Source: Chlorophyllum brunneum
Lineage: Eukaryota; Basidiomycota; Agaricomycetes; Agaricales; Agaricaceae
Assembly (NCBI GenBank): GCA_963576785.1
Contig: OY756139.1
Location: 4,402,001-4,466,000, forward strand
Direction of reading: 5' to 3'
Length of the DNA: 64,000 nt
The stretch's first letter is position 1, and every line of letters begins with the position of its first letter. The position numbers and the translations under genes were made by a program. Positions 12,149 to 23,792 of this stretch are shown piece by piece. The notes under the pieces were generated by a model. It did not search any database. It saw nothing but the letters and a program-made list of their open reading frames with translations, and was not told the DNA's origin.

Positions 12149-12402
12149 TCTTCTACAGGGATAGCCTTCTTGATTGCCCAAGAAGAGTTTCCATTGACAG
12201 TTGCTGTCAATCAATAGAAGATTGCTTAACTGCTTATTCTCTACTCACCCTCATCACTCAGAGCTACGAGATAAATGGGATTCCCATTTCTTGGTTGAGT
12301 AACAACAGTTTGATAACATTTGCTTATCTGGTTACTTGGCTGAGGTAGGTATTAAGGCCATACCCTAGAGGTCACATCCTCTTTGATTGCCCTTAGTAGC
12401 CA

Positions 12403-12483
12403 AATCCGTAACAATAGATCAAAGCTTCCACTGAGTCATTTTGGTGTAGGGAACAAGAACCCCAGTGTTATCTGCATCATTGC
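12403..12483. other. Short spacer between arm 1 and Copia C
   Basis: 81 bases without a recognised feature. On the minus strand a short open stretch reads DNTGVLVPYTKMTQWKL, which could be a sliver of a gag-like or host frame, but it is too short to assign. Confidence 0.3.
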
Positions 12484-12946
12484 TGTTGTCGCTGAACAAG
12501 GTGTTGAATAGCACAGTAATATGCAGTAGCAGATGGATGATCTGACTTACTGATAGTGTGGTTAGTAGGATGGTTTAAGTACTAGTAAGGAGTTGCTGCG
12601 AGAGTTGAGTAGAGTGAGTAGAAATTGAGTAGATTGTCTAAAGAAACATAAAGGAATACATGCTGCTTTATATACTAAATGTCTGGGTAGCAAACCCTAA
12701 GACCTATGGATAATACTAATCATAATGAGTCAGTAATGACTACAGAGTCCCTTGAAACACTGCAATATCATCAGCGGTGTCCAGTAGCATAATTGGAGCA
12801 ACAGAGTATCAGTCAGCTCATGAAATACATGAGGAAACAGTGCATAATGTGAGTTAGAGGGTGCAGCCTTGATAATAAATATTATATGAATAATACTGAA
12901 GAGCTAGTCACATGGAATGCAGTTATAGTAAGTGCAAATGACAACA
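12484..12946 (-). repeat. Copia C 3' LTR (463 bp)
   Basis: Bounded by a perfect 7-bp inverted repeat, TGTTGTC and GACAACA, and followed on the pol side by the polypurine tract (minus-strand GAGCCAGGAGGAG). The five bases beyond its outer end are ATTGC (12479-12483). No partner LTR was found in the window. Confidence 0.85.
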
Positions 12947-12974
12947 CTCCTCCTGGCTCAAAGTGCGATATGAA

Positions 12975-13702
12975 TCAAGCACCAAACTGAATAGGTAAAT
13001 AATTGCGACATTGTTGGAATTTTACAGTATCCAGACTTTTTGTGCAGATGTCAGCAGGGTTCTTTTCAGACTCCACATAAAATAGTTCTATTTTGCCTGT
13101 CTCAACAAGTTCACAGATGAAATGCCAGTGAATCACAACATGTTTGGACCAATGTTCAACAACCAGGTTGGAGGCCCAGAAGGTCAATCCCAAATTGTCA
13201 CACATGAGATGTGGAGCAGGCTGTTTGAACCCAATCTCACCAAGCAGCTGATGGATCCAAATCAGTTGACAAGATATCTCACACATGGCAACATATTTGG
13301 CTTCTGTTGTAGACAGCACTGTGGTGGCTTGTTGGTGACTCAACCAGGAAACTGGTCCATTGGCAAACAAGACTAGGTTGCCAAAAGTAGACTTGTATAT
13401 AGCAAGACATCCTGTGAAGTCAGAATCAGAGAAGTCTTGAATGGACTTCTGTGATTGCCTGTTAAAAACAAGGTGATAGCATCTTGTACTCAGAAGGTAG
13501 TGGCACAGGTATAAACCATGCTTATAGTGCTCCTCTGACAGACTAGCCATCTGCTGACTGAGTTTCACAATAGCATAAGTGATATCAGGTCATGAGCCGA
13601 TCATGAGGTACATCAGGGACCCAACTAGTTATTGGTACTTCTGGCAGAACTCAGGGTCAATGATACCCTTGTAGGGCAGGAAGGCACATCCTGCTGGAAG
13701 AG
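12975..13702 (-). pseudogene. Copia C RT C-terminus and RNase H
   Basis: Reads YLMIG-type RT end, then RNase H with FSDSDFTG, STTEAKYVAM and ADICTKSL, ending at a TGA at 12975 close to the polypurine tract. A stop interrupts the frame near 13590. In the usual family motif the second residue pair is DWAG; here it is DFTG. Joins exactly to the upstream RT across the LINE 4 insertion (PLP, then AGCAFLPYKG). Confidence 0.85.
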
Positions 13703-13727
13703 GTTTTTTTTTTTTTTTTTCTTTTTT

Positions 13728-14168
13728 TAAATCAACAATTTATATAGCGGTGCTTGATTGCAGTCCACATGTACATACATACACAGGTAGAACATACAGA
13801 ATGTTCAGAGCAAGGAAAGTAAACTAATATATACACTAACCCCACGAGACTCGACACCATCTAGCGCATACACTAGAGAGATGTTTGGTACCTAAGTTGA
13901 TCAGTGGGAAAAAGGAATAGAAGGAATTCGGAGAAAGAGAGAGTGAGAGAGAGAAATTGATAGAAAGAAACTATTGACTCGCAAACACAAGGGAAAACAA
14001 TGAATGGTACTAGTGTGTAGAGGGGCATTTTGCCCAAACACCACAGGAAAGATGGATATAGAATGAAAACTATATAAAATAGTAGACGAGTGAGGAGAAG
14101 AGAGATAGAGAAATGAAATTGAAATTCATAACCAGGAGAGCATAAGGAGAAAGAAAAGAAGAAAGGAC
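13728..14168 (-). other. LINE 4 3' untranslated region
   Basis: About 440 bases between the ORF2 stop and the A tract, nearly identical to the 3' UTR of LINE 3 (42093-42532). It is pyrimidine-rich on the sense strand (CTCTCTCTCACTCTCTC) and carries no ORF of note. Confidence 0.8.
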
Positions 14169-15365
14169 TCATGCAGGCATGGACCCAAACCTCTGATGGA
14201 CTTGACGATGATGTAACAGGGGTATTGAACTGGCGCAGATATGAGGGCAATCAGTCTCCGGGGGGAAGCTGAATGTGGCAGGGTTGCGACGCAAGAAGTT
14301 GATGAGTGTCTTGATGGTGTTGACGCCAAAGTGATGATCGAAGGTGTTACAACAATAGAGGATGTGCAACCTAGTCTGGACCATTTGATTGGCGCAGTGG
14401 TGACAAGATAAATCCTCATTGGGGAAGAACTGTAGTCAGTATTCACCAATTGGGGTGTGGCATAAGATGGCACAACATGTTCTTGCAAAAAGCTGTGGCT
14501 GGTAACTGCATTCTCGTATCCAAGGACCAGATTTGATGTGTGACAGTAAGGCAGAGGCCCCGTTTGCTCGCACCGGGAGGTGGAGGAAGGAGCTACCGCT
14601 GTATTTCTTGAACCCAAACATGGCTTACCATGTGTGAATGGCGCATTCAGCAGACTTTTTGCATAGGTAGGTGATCGAGTTGGGGACTTGGTGATTTCTA
14701 CCCCAGTTGGGCCAGGCAACTGTCTGAATCCAGTCATGTGTGGCTTTTTGTATTCCGTACTTGCACTTTGATGGAGTGTGATAAAAAGAGAGGCGGTGTT
14801 GGTCAGACTTGTTGAACCAAGTCAAGAGCGCCTTCAAGGTGAGAATGAACTGCCACTGACAGGAGTGCAGTGAACAGTTGAGCAGGAGCCGAGAGGCTGC
14901 AAGGGAGTTGGTGAACACATGGATGTGTTCAACCTGGTCGTAATCGTCAGTGGCAAGTACTTTGGTGATTCCTAAGTATTGCACTACTAGTTCTGTGTCG
15001 GTCGACGTTGTTCCTCCAAGCCTCTTCATGATAGAGCTCCCTCCATCTAAGTGTCGAATAGTGGCTGCTGCCGTGAACTGGCCAGCAAGTGGGTTGGAGT
15101 TGGGGTGGACCGAGCCGTCCATACCAATAATGATGGACTTGAAGTCCGTCATCATGTTTGTTGTTACATTGTCCCAAAGTGTCTTCGAGAGGTGGGGGTC
15201 ATCCTGGTTGAATCCTATAAAAGATACATTAGTATGGAAGCAGTCAAGTAACCTACATCCAGGCCAGATAGTTTTCGAAACAGAGTTGAAATGTTCTACA
15301 TAACAAGTCTTGGGGGTGGGGCAGGAAATGTCCATCACAGCTCCAAGCATCTTCTTCTTCTGAAT
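14169..15365 (-). pseudogene. LINE 4 ORF2 fragment: RNase H and C-terminal zinc finger
   Basis: Open from 15350 to about 14625 (241 codons): an RNase H domain with GMDGS, DTELVVQYLGI and FTNSL (FTDSL in LINE 2 and LINE 3, so a catalytic Asp is replaced by Asn here). A second part after a shift carries a CX2C...H...C motif (LSCHHC, then HILYCC) and ends GSMPA at the stop 14169-14171. The start is the truncation point, so no protein start exists. Confidence 0.88.
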
Positions 15366-15375
15366 CTGGAAGAGG

Positions 15376-17354
15376 TATTTGAGTCAGCCTTGTGGCGACA
15401 CCAAATTTAGCAAGAACTTTGTCGAGATATGAAATCTGATCGACGTAGATCCGCTTGTTCTTCCAGTCCCATGAGATAGTCATGCTGAGAAACTCAGTAG
15501 TTTCTCCAAGGTTACAACATTCCCATTGTTCCGTGAAGTTTTTCTTCATTTGATAATAGAAGGGGCACTTCTTGCCCATGAAGACATTGACGAGGGTGAT
15601 CATAATCAAGCCAGTCTTTGGACAGTGATTATAATATACTCCAGTATCAGATAGACATTGCTTGAAACCCATGGCAAGCAGTAATTTCATCATCACACAC
15701 TACCAAGCCAAGCCAGCTTGCTTAAGGCCATACAATGCTTTTATAACCTCCACACTTTATTTCGTCCAAGTGTGAAGCCTTCCGGTTGTTCCATAAAGAT
15801 CTCTTCATCCAGATTGCCATATAAATAGGCAGTTTTTATGTCAATGCTTTTGATCTCCCAGTCTTCGACTGCTGCTAAGGAGAACAGGAGATGAGAAGTT
15901 TCATAGTAGACAACTGGAGAGAAAAGCTTGTTGTAATTGAGGCCTTCCTTCTGTGAGAAACCCTTTGCTACTAGTCAAGCATGGCAGCATCTGTCTGACT
16001 TAGTATTGAAGACCCATCTGTTTTTGACAACATTAACACCCTTGGTAGAGCAGTCAACTAACTCATATACGTTGTATTTTCTGAGTGCATTGAGCTCTTC
16101 AAGGCATGTCTTAAGCCATTGGTCATGCTCAGCAGATGGCAACTTGGCAAGGTTCCAAAATTGGACCAGCTGTGGTGATGGAGAAGTTGCACTGGCCTCA
16201 GAGAGGCAATAATGGATTAACTCTATACCATCTTTGTGAATTAATTGGCAAAGCTCTTCCTCACTTGGCTCAAGCATGGGCAAATCAATGTCAATGTTCT
16301 GCTTATGTGCTGGCAGGGGAGGTTGCAGCCTATCAGGCACATACTCATTTTCTCCTGGAATGCAATCACCAAGCCCTGGTGGAGCGTTAGGTCAGGTAGG
16401 ATTCCATTGTTCTTATCTTGGCTGACCAAAAGGTTTGTACCTTTCATAGTCCCTAAGAATATCCTTCAGGTGTTGGCAGTTGCCATAGACATTTCCTTCT
16501 CTTCATGGAACCTGGAGAGTGGTTTGATCATGAAGTTTTCTTAGTGCTTCAATGTCCAGATGAGAAATGAAGGTCCCTTCCAGAATGGGTATGGGAGCCC
16601 AGTCATCAGCACATGGATTAGGTGCAGGTGCAACCTCCTCAACATCATCCTCAACCTTAACTCCTCCTGGAGACTGAGACAGCATAGGTGGAGAGGAAGT
16701 TGGAATCAGATCCTTGTAGGATAATCCTAGAGAAGATCCTCTAGAAGAGGAAGAAGGCAGAGGCAACTGAGTCCACTCTCTGGGACTAGGAGTAGGAGTT
16801 CATGGGCAAGGAGGTGCTAGCAGTGGTCCAGTGCACAGTACACTCAGACTGGATAGTCTTGGAACAAATCCATCTTCAGAAGGGGAAGGATTTAATCTCT
16901 CATTCAAATTGCTTTCTGTAGGTGGCAATATACCTTGTCATTTGGACTGTGATGGACATCTGGGAAAATAGAGTTCATTGAAGACAGCGTGGGGGGAGAC
17001 AAAGATAGAATTGTTCCACTAATGGCACATAAACTTAAAGTTGCTGCCATCACCTGCATAACTGATAAAGATCATCAATTCTGATTTGGGCACAAGTTTG
17101 TCTTGCCACACCTCATCAGGAAGGTATACATAGGCCCCACAACCAAACACTTGGAGATGAGAAACATCAGGTTTCCTTCTGAACCATGTCTCATAGGGGG
17201 TGACCCATTTCAGGCACCCCATAGGTGTCCTACTATAGATATGAGCAGCCATATCAAATGAAAACTCCCAGTAGCTAGCTGGAAGGCATGCTTCAAGTCA
17301 CATAGATTGTACCTTTTCTAGAAGTGTTTGATTAAGACATTTGGTGTGCCCATT
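15376..17354 (-). pseudogene. Copia C pol middle: integrase C-terminus, linker and RT N-terminus
   Basis: From 17354 downward: end of integrase (LNQTLLEKV, then YSRTPMGCLKWVTPYETW and VFGCGAYVYLP), a Pro/Ser-rich linker, and RT (LEELNALRKYNVYELVD, KNRWVFNTKSD, SIDIKTAYLYGNLDEE, then SDTGVYYN). The catalytic YVDD is degraded: the position reads LVNVFMGK near 15590. Several stops, including TGA, and frameshifts occur. Confidence 0.85.
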
Positions 17355-17359
17355 TTGTT

Positions 17360-17663
17360 TGTTACGACCTTAGTCTACAACTTAGGTAGCAAGTCTTTGG
17401 ATAAAGACAAGAAGGTAGAGAAAAGAGGAAGGGATGATACAATTGGTAAAGTGTAAGGAATACATCAAGTATTACTACACTTTATATACTAGTGGTGAAC
17501 TCTAAGAATAAAGGAACAGAGTAAAGGAGTCATAGAGGACGAGTAGAACGAGTTAGTAAAAGTACAGCCTTAAGAAGTGAAACAGGAGTGAGACAGATAC
17601 ATAGGGCCAATGAGTACGACGGGTGCATGATAGGAATGGACTGTCTATCTATAGTTCATAACA
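17360..17663 (-). repeat. Gypsy 1 3' LTR
   Basis: Starts TGTTACGACC and ends CATAACA; next to it inward is the polypurine tract AAAAAGGGAGGTAT on the minus strand. Contains TATATAAAG and the ACACTTTACCAA motif that is complementary to the primer site. Confidence 0.93.
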
Positions 17664-17706
17664 ATACCTCCCTTTTTACGTTCATGACCCCATGAAGTGT
17701 TATAGT

Positions 17707-18585
17707 CTACTTGTCTTCTGGTTCTTTGTGTAAGGCATTGACAAGTTGGCATTTAGTAGGGCTGATCATTGGGGTTCCCAACTTGTGTTGACATCCAATC
17801 CAGAAGGGGGCATGGTCTTGTCCTCCTCTAAAAAGGGTGATGGTGTGACCTTTGAAGGTGGTGGTATCGTTTGTTTCTGCTGCGACTAGGTTATGGACTA
17901 TCTCTTGCCAGTAATTGTTGTTGAGTTGTCCTCCATCTTTGAGTGTGAGGTATGATCAGGGTGGATTAAAGATGATTGGTTTGGTAGGTGAGTCAAACTC
18001 CAGGATGTGTATTAAGAGGTGATCCACTTCATCTCTCATGTCAGGTTCCATTATTTGTTTGGCTACTGATTTTTCGATTCCCTCCATTCCTTCGTCTAGC
18101 CATTCTTCTTTGTTGTCTTTGTTGTAGGGTGGTTTATCAGATAAGGTAGTGGGGGTGTATGAGTTGAGATCCATCAGTCTCCATGCAAGTCTATAGGTAG
18201 GGTTGTTGCTGAAATTGGTGAGGTGATTGAGTCTTTCTCCCATCATGACTAGTGCACTTTGGATGCATTGCTTTGCATCGGAGTGTACCAATATGTTGAG
18301 ATTGGTGGCTGCTTTGTCCAATAATTCCTTCATGAGTTCGTGTTTTCTGGTTAACATGGTGGCTGGGAGGGCTCTGGTGGTAGTGACAAGTAGGATATGG
18401 CTTAGGGCTTTGGCTTGGATTTGGAGGTTGTGGATGGTGTGGGTGATGTATGTGAGTCTTTTGGTGGTGGTGGTATAGTGTTCAATCTGATCTTTGGTGG
18501 ACTGGGTGTCGAGGAGGTTGTTGAGTTCTTGTTCGAACTCTGTGTCATTGGCTGGGAAGGGGGTGGGTTTGCGTTCGGCATACAT
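17707..18585 (-). pseudogene. Gypsy 1 ORF3, accessory protein of unknown function
   Basis: Starts at MYAERKPTPFP, the start shared with Gypsy 2 (MHAE) and Gypsy 3 (MPAER), about 100 bases after the pol stop. It ends at 17707, about 45 bases before the 3' LTR. The first 200 residues look helical with no membrane segment or signal peptide (EFEQELNNLL, then IHNLQIQAKALS); the C-terminal block has YWQEIVHNL, FKGHTITLFRGGQDHAPFWIGC. One TGA at about 17956 splits the frame. See the Gypsy 2 copy for the intact version. Function unknown. Confidence 0.8.
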
Positions 18586-18682
18586 AGTGTGTTGTGGAGA
18601 TAATTGGTGAAGTCTAGGGTGCAGTGGATACAGTGTGAGGTGCATTGGGTGTAGTGATCTCTTGTAATGTGGGGTTTGTTGT

Positions 18683-21600
18683 TCATAAATGTTGCTTCTT
18701 ACCCCCCCTTTTTATAGGTTTTGTCCTCGAAATCTTGTCTAAAAATTCCTGAACTGCCTCCTTAGTGTTTCTCAGTTCTGACTTGTCCTCCCATGTGTCT
18801 TCTTCGGAGGTATACCCTTTCCAGTGTATTAGGAATTGATTTTGCTGTCCTTTCATGTGATGTTCTCGGATTTCTTCTACTTCATACTGTTCTTCATTGT
18901 TGATGATCTTGGGCATCGGTGGTGGTGGGGTGCATTGGCTGTCAAACTCAGGTTTCTGATAGGGGGAGAGGAGTCTGCTGTTGAATATGTTATGTATTGC
19001 CCATGTTTCAGGTAGTTCCAGTTGGTAGCTTGTTTCACCTATTTTTGTTTTTATTTGAAACAGTCCATAGTGTTTATGATCTAGCTTCTTGGTTGGTCTC
19101 GTTGTCCTGATATTGCCTGCTTCCAACCATACTTGTTCTCCTGGATTGTACTCATGTTCTGTTTTGGTGCTGTTATGTTTCTTCATTTGCATCTGGCTAT
19201 GTTGTAGCATTTTGATCGTCTCTTGTTGCATATCTTGTAATTCCTGTATCCATTCTGTGATTGCAGGTGCCTTGGTAACATTTGTTATATCTCCTTTCCA
19301 GGGGTGTCATCCATAAACTATTTTGAATGGCAAATATCCAGTGGTGGTGTGGGTTTTGTCATTGTATTGGAATTCTGCTGTGGTTAACCATTTTTTCCAG
19401 TTGTCTTGTGCATGGTTTATTACATTTCTGAGGTATGTCCCAACCTCCTGGTTGATGCACTCTGTTTGACCATTGGTTTGTGGGTGGTATGCTGTGGATA
19501 GGTTTCATTGGGTGCCCATTGCTCAGTATAGTTCTGCCATGAATTTTGATGCAAATTGTGGTCCTCTGTCACTGATGATTCTGCAGGGTATTCCATATGT
19601 TCTCCATATATCATCTCGATAGATATCTCCTAGTTCCTTGGATGTTAAGGTGGTGTTGACTGTGCACGGTCTGATCATTTTGCTGAAATGATCAACTATG
19701 ACAAGTATTGTGTCATATCCCTCTGACTCTGGTAGTGGTCCTATCATGTTGATTGATATTTCTTCCCAAGGTTCCACTGGTGTTGGTAGTGGGTGAAGAT
19801 GCATTGTTGGTCTTGTTCAGAGTATTTTGTTTCATTGGCATGCCTTGCACCCTTTGATATATTGTTTGATGTCATTGCACATTTGAGGCCACCAATAACT
19901 CCTTTTAAGGAGTTCAATCATTTGGTGTTGTCCTGGGTGTCCTACATCTGTTTCATTATGATGTTGTCAGAGTATTTCTTGTCATATTTGGCTGTTGGGT
20001 GGGGCATATATTCTTCCTTTGAACATCAGTATTCCATCTGTCTCCCATATCTCCTTTGGTTGTTTCTCTTTTTCCTTCAGCCACTGTGTTTCCCTTTTTG
20101 TTTCCTTTCATAGTCAGTGTTTCAGACTTTCTTCTCCTGAGATCTCCCAGATTTGTCGGATTGCAGTAATTGTGTTGTCATTGAATAAGTGGTTGGGTAG
20201 TAAGGTGATGTCGGTGTTGTCTTGGGTGGTATCAGTTTTTGTTAGTCTTGATAAGACATTGGCTTTTGTGTTGGTCTTTCTGGGGATGTGTTTTAGTATG
20301 TAATGATATTCTTGTAGTTCTATCTGCCACCTCACTTGTCATCCTGTGAGTTGTTGTGGTTTTTGGAAGTATTCCAGGTTCTTGTGATCTGTCCATATTT
20401 CGAATGGTTTGTTGGTGTCGAGTAGGTATTGTCTCCAGGTTTTGATTGCTTCTCGAATGGCTAGTAGTTCTTTGTCATAGATCTGGTAATTTCATTCTGC
20501 TGGTGTCATTGTTCTTGAGTGGAATGCAATTGGGTGCCAGTGTTCTTTTTGCTTCTGTGATAGTACTGCTCCTACTCCATAACCTGATGCATCTGCTTCC
20601 ACTCTGTATTGTCCCTTATCTTGTGGCATTGCTAATACTGGTTCGCTCATGACTTTCTTTTTGATTCTTTCAAATGCTTGTTGCTGTCGTTCCATCCATA
20701 CCCATTGAGTGTCCTTCTTCTTCAACTTGTGTAAAGGAGCTACTATGTTGCTGAAGTCATGTATGAATTGTTGATAGAAGTTTGCGAAGCCTAAGAATTT
20801 TTTGACATCTTTTAGGGATTTGGGTGTTGGCCACTCTTTTACTGCTTTCACCTTCTCCTCCTCCATTTTAACACTGCCTTGTCCAACCACAAATCCCAAT
20901 ATTGGTATTTCTTCTGCATTGAATATGCATTTTGACCGTTTGAAATATAACTGGTGTTTTCCTGTGATGTCAAGAAAATGCTTCATCCTGTCTTCAAGTT
21001 CCTGTTGTGTAGTTCCCGGGATGACAAAGTCATCCATATAGTTGACTACTGCCCCTTTGTGTAGCATTTCTTGGAAGACTGTGTTCATCATCCTTTGGAA
21101 AGTTGCTGGCAAGTTGCTCATTCTGAAGAACATAACTATTGGTTCAAACAATCTGTTGTTTGTTACAAATGCTGCTTTCCATTCATCACCTTCTCTGATC
21201 TGGACATTGTTGTATCCCCATATAATGTCGAGCTTGTTGAAGACTTTCACATCCTTGAGTCTGTCAATAACTTTGCTTATCAGCGGAAGTGGCATTTTGT
21301 CTTTAATTGTATGTTTGTTTAATTTTTTGTAGTCTTGTACTAGTCACTTGGTTCCATCTTTATTTGGTATGAAGAAGCATGGGGTTGCGTAGAGGGGTTG
21401 TGGTGGTCTGGTTTGTCCTGGGGTGGTGTTCTCGTTGAGGAGCTTCTGTAGTTCTTGTTTTTCTGTTATCATTATCAGGTAGACTTTGGACTGTAGTACC
21501 AGTGGTGCATTTTCTGACAGGTTTATCTTGTGGTCCCATATCATGTGTTTGGGTAGTTTGTTGAAATTCTTTTTGTTGAACAGGTGTGTGTATTGCTGTA

Positions 21601-22108
21601 GGTATGTCAGTAGATCTTCTGGGTTGGTCTGATCCGTTTTCTTCTCCTCTATGTGTTTTTTTACTATTTGTATTCTCTTGTTGAACTGTATGTTGTTGTG
21701 GTGTGTGGTACAATCCTTTGGGCATCTATTGAAGCATATTATATTGTTTGTCCAGTCAATTTCCAGGTTGTGCTTGACTAGCCAGTTATGTCCGAGGTAT
21801 AGGTCTGTGCTCTCCAATTGTGTTACCATTGCTTCAATTTCTTCTGTGTGGCTACCATTGCTTAATACCAGTTGTGCCGTGTCTGTTATTTCTCCTTTCT
21901 TGTTTTCAGTTCTGTCTGCATTGATTACTTGTATTGGTGTCTCGAGGGGTCTGGTTGTGATTCTTTCTTCTTCTACTATTTTCTGTACTATGCATGTGTG
22001 GGTGCATCTGGAGTCTACCAGTGTGGTGATTTGTTTAGGTCCCTTCTTTGTTCTGATTGTTGAATTGAGAAGAAGTTCACACATCGAGTTCCATTTCTGT
22101 GGGATCAC
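18683..22108 (-). pseudogene. Gypsy 1 pol: protease, RT, RNase H, integrase, chromodomain
   Basis: Domains in order: a retroviral-type protease in which the usual DSG is DSR (VDSRCTHTC near 22015); RT with intact YMDD near 21036 (VNYMDDFVIPG); RNase H (VEADASGYGVGAVLS); integrase zinc finger (GHPGQH...CKACQ) and core (ISDRGPQFASKF, YHPQTNGQTE); then a chromodomain at about 18890-18750 (YEVEEIREHH, FLIHWKGYTSEEDTWED). The stop overlaps an ATG as ATGA at 18683-18686. About a dozen in-frame stops interrupt the frame, many of them TGA where sister copies read arginine. The frame before the protease overlaps or follows gag closely. Confidence 0.93.
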
Positions 22109-22167
22109 ATATCATCTGTTGTGAAGTAAAACAGGAACTCTAGGTTTATTGGCTTGCAGGTTTGCAC

Positions 22168-23403
22168 CTACTCAGAGCCTTTGGCAAAATCCTCCTTTGC
22201 CTCTTCTTCTTGCTCAGTTTCCTTGGTAATCTCCCTGATGTGCACTTTCTTCGGTACTCTACAATTCTTCGAGATGTGTCCTTGTTTGCCACAATTATAG
22301 CATGTTGTTTTGGTGTGTGTGGTCTTCATTTTCTTGTGGCAATGTTTGGCAATATGCCCATATAGGTTGCAGTTGAAACATCTCGGTTTACTGTTTTGAT
22401 CCGTGTCTGCTCTTTGCCTGCCAATTTCCATTGGTTGCCCTCCTCCTCCATATGTGACTCCTGTGCTTGTTCTGACATCTCCTCGGGTGATGTCTGCCAT
22501 TTTGTATCCCTGTCCTACTGCAAGGACCATGTTTCTCCATTTGTCATATGTGTCTGGGATTGAGGCTGGTGGATAGCCTACAATAGTTCTGATAATGTCT
22601 GCTCTAGTGTGTCTTTTGAGAAGGAATATGGCATGTGTGTTGTCTGTTCCTGCTTGGGTTTTAAATGCTTTGAACTCTATCAAGAAGTCTGCAGTGTTCC
22701 TCTTTCCCTGTTTGAACAACTCAATTTCCCCTTCTGCTATTGCTTTCCTATTCCCCAAGGAGAAGGTGGCTACCATCTCCTTTGCGAATTCATCAAATGC
22801 TGGTGTTTTCTTGTCTTGAATTGTCTGTAACTTGGCATTGGCATAAGGACCTGCTAGTCCTCCTTTCATTCATGCTAATACTCCAATTATCTTTTGTTCA
22901 TTGTCATTGATCTTGTTGAAGAGTGTCCATAAGGACATTGCTCTCTGCCAATCATTGAATTTGGTTCCATCTCCATTGAAGTATCCTGGTTCCAGGGCTA
23001 GGTTCTTTGGGAAATTGATTTCATTGGCCATTTCTGATTCAGTTTCTGGTTCACTGTGTTCATTCTCGTAGGTCTCAGCAATTTCTGTATTGGATGAGGC
23101 TTTGGTGACTTCTATGTTGGATGTGGTCTTGGTAACATCTGTATTGAATGAGGTTTCGAAAAGGGCTGTGTCTTCAGCAACTTCTATGTCAGGTGTGGTC
23201 TCAGCAATGTCTGTGTTGAATAAGGTCTCGAAAAGAGCTGTGTCTTTGTCTATCCTGTGTTCAGATTTCTGCCACTTAAGGCCTTCAGGGATTTCTGGTT
23301 CTGGTCATTGTTTGGATCCAGTGGTTACTGGTGATCCCTGGATGTCTGTCAGTCTTGGAGCTCTTGTTCTTCTCAGTGTTCTCAATGAGCTACTGCTGCT
23401 CAT
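22168..23403 (-). pseudogene. Gypsy 1 Gag
   Basis: Start at 23403 (MSSSSSLRTL), matching the Gypsy 2 Gag start. The capsid-like region contains FNDWQRAMSLWTLFNKIND and ADFLIEFKAFKTQAG; two CCHC zinc knuckles follow (CFNCNLYGHIAKHC and CYNCGKQGHISKNC), then an acidic tail EEEAKEDFAKGSE. A 72-base unit is tandemly duplicated at about 23109-23252, lengthening the N-terminus by 24 residues relative to Gypsy 2. Two TGA stops (near 22870 and 23310) break it. Confidence 0.92.
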
Positions 23404-23479
23404 ATACTGTTGTCCTGGTCAGAGGCTATTATTCCAAGCCTAGCTACAAATAGTGGCACCTCTCTTGCAAGGTGAGTTG

Positions 23480-23496
23480 AATGACACTTTACCAAA
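23480..23496 (-). promoter_or_regulatory. Gypsy 1 primer-binding site (self-priming type)
   Basis: Directly inside the 5' LTR the minus strand reads TTTGGTAAAGTGTC, the reverse complement of the LTR motif ACACTTTACCAA. Same arrangement as Gypsy 2; see the corresponding finding. Confidence 0.8.
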
Positions 23497-23787
23497 TGTT
23501 ACGACCCAGGTAGCAAGTCTTTGGATAAAGACAAGAAGGTAGAGAAAAGAGGAAGGGATGATACAATTGGTAAAGTGTAAGGAATACATCAAGTATTACT
23601 ACACTTTATATACTAGTGGTGAGCTCTAAGAATAAAGGAACAGAGTAAAGGAGTCATAGAGTATGAGTAGAATAAGTCAGTAAAAGTACAGCCTTAAGAA
23701 GTGAAACAGAGGTGAGATGGATACATAGGGCCAACGAGTACAATAGGTGCATGATAGGAATGGACTGTCGATCTATAGTTCATAACA
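23497..23787 (-). repeat. Gypsy 1 5' LTR
   Basis: Ends TGTTACGACC and CATAACA in + orientation, carries TATATAAAG (minus strand) and the ACACTTTACC motif. It lacks 13 bases present near the outer end of the other LTR. Confidence 0.93.
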
Positions 23788-23792
23788 TTGTT

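Larger units (their letters stand above)
11298..12402 (+). repeat. Inverted-repeat arm 1 (1.1 kb)
   Basis: Matches 25012-26117 in reverse orientation. The last about 700 bases are almost identical between arms (one reading frame of 67 codons is identical and one of 118 codons differs at a single residue), whereas the first about 350 bases are visibly more diverged. It contains the 3' part of an unknown gene and about 460 bases downstream of it. Both arms end with AGCCAAATCCGTAA. Confidence 0.9.
13703..15365 (-). mobile_element. LINE 4, 5'-truncated Tad-like LINE in Copia C
   Basis: On the minus strand it begins inside ORF2 and ends with a 3' UTR and an A tract (T run at 13703-13727). CTGGAAGAGG flanks both ends (13693-13702 and 15366-15375), 8-10 bp because two bases are ambiguous with LINE sequence. 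Truncated 5' end, A tail and short duplication are the normal products of target-primed reverse transcription. Confidence 0.93.
17360..23787 (-). mobile_element. Gypsy 1, chromodomain Ty3/Gypsy retrotransposon in Copia C
   Basis: Complete element with two LTRs, gag, pol with chromodomain and a downstream ORF3. TTGTT flanks both ends (17355-17359 and 23788-23792). It split the Copia C integrase between HIHQQ and NGH, so Copia C is older. LTRs of 304 and 291 bp differ by a 13-base indel near their outer end and scattered transitions. Confidence 0.96.

Noticed and set aside
13703..13730. Poly-T as a terminator of transcription
   Set aside because: It is the A tail of LINE 4 on the opposite strand, flanked by its target duplication.
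15253..15350. Continuous 147-codon minus frame joining LINE 4 and Copia C RT
   Set aside because: The joint frame is accidental: the LINE 4 boundary with its duplication lies inside it at 15365.
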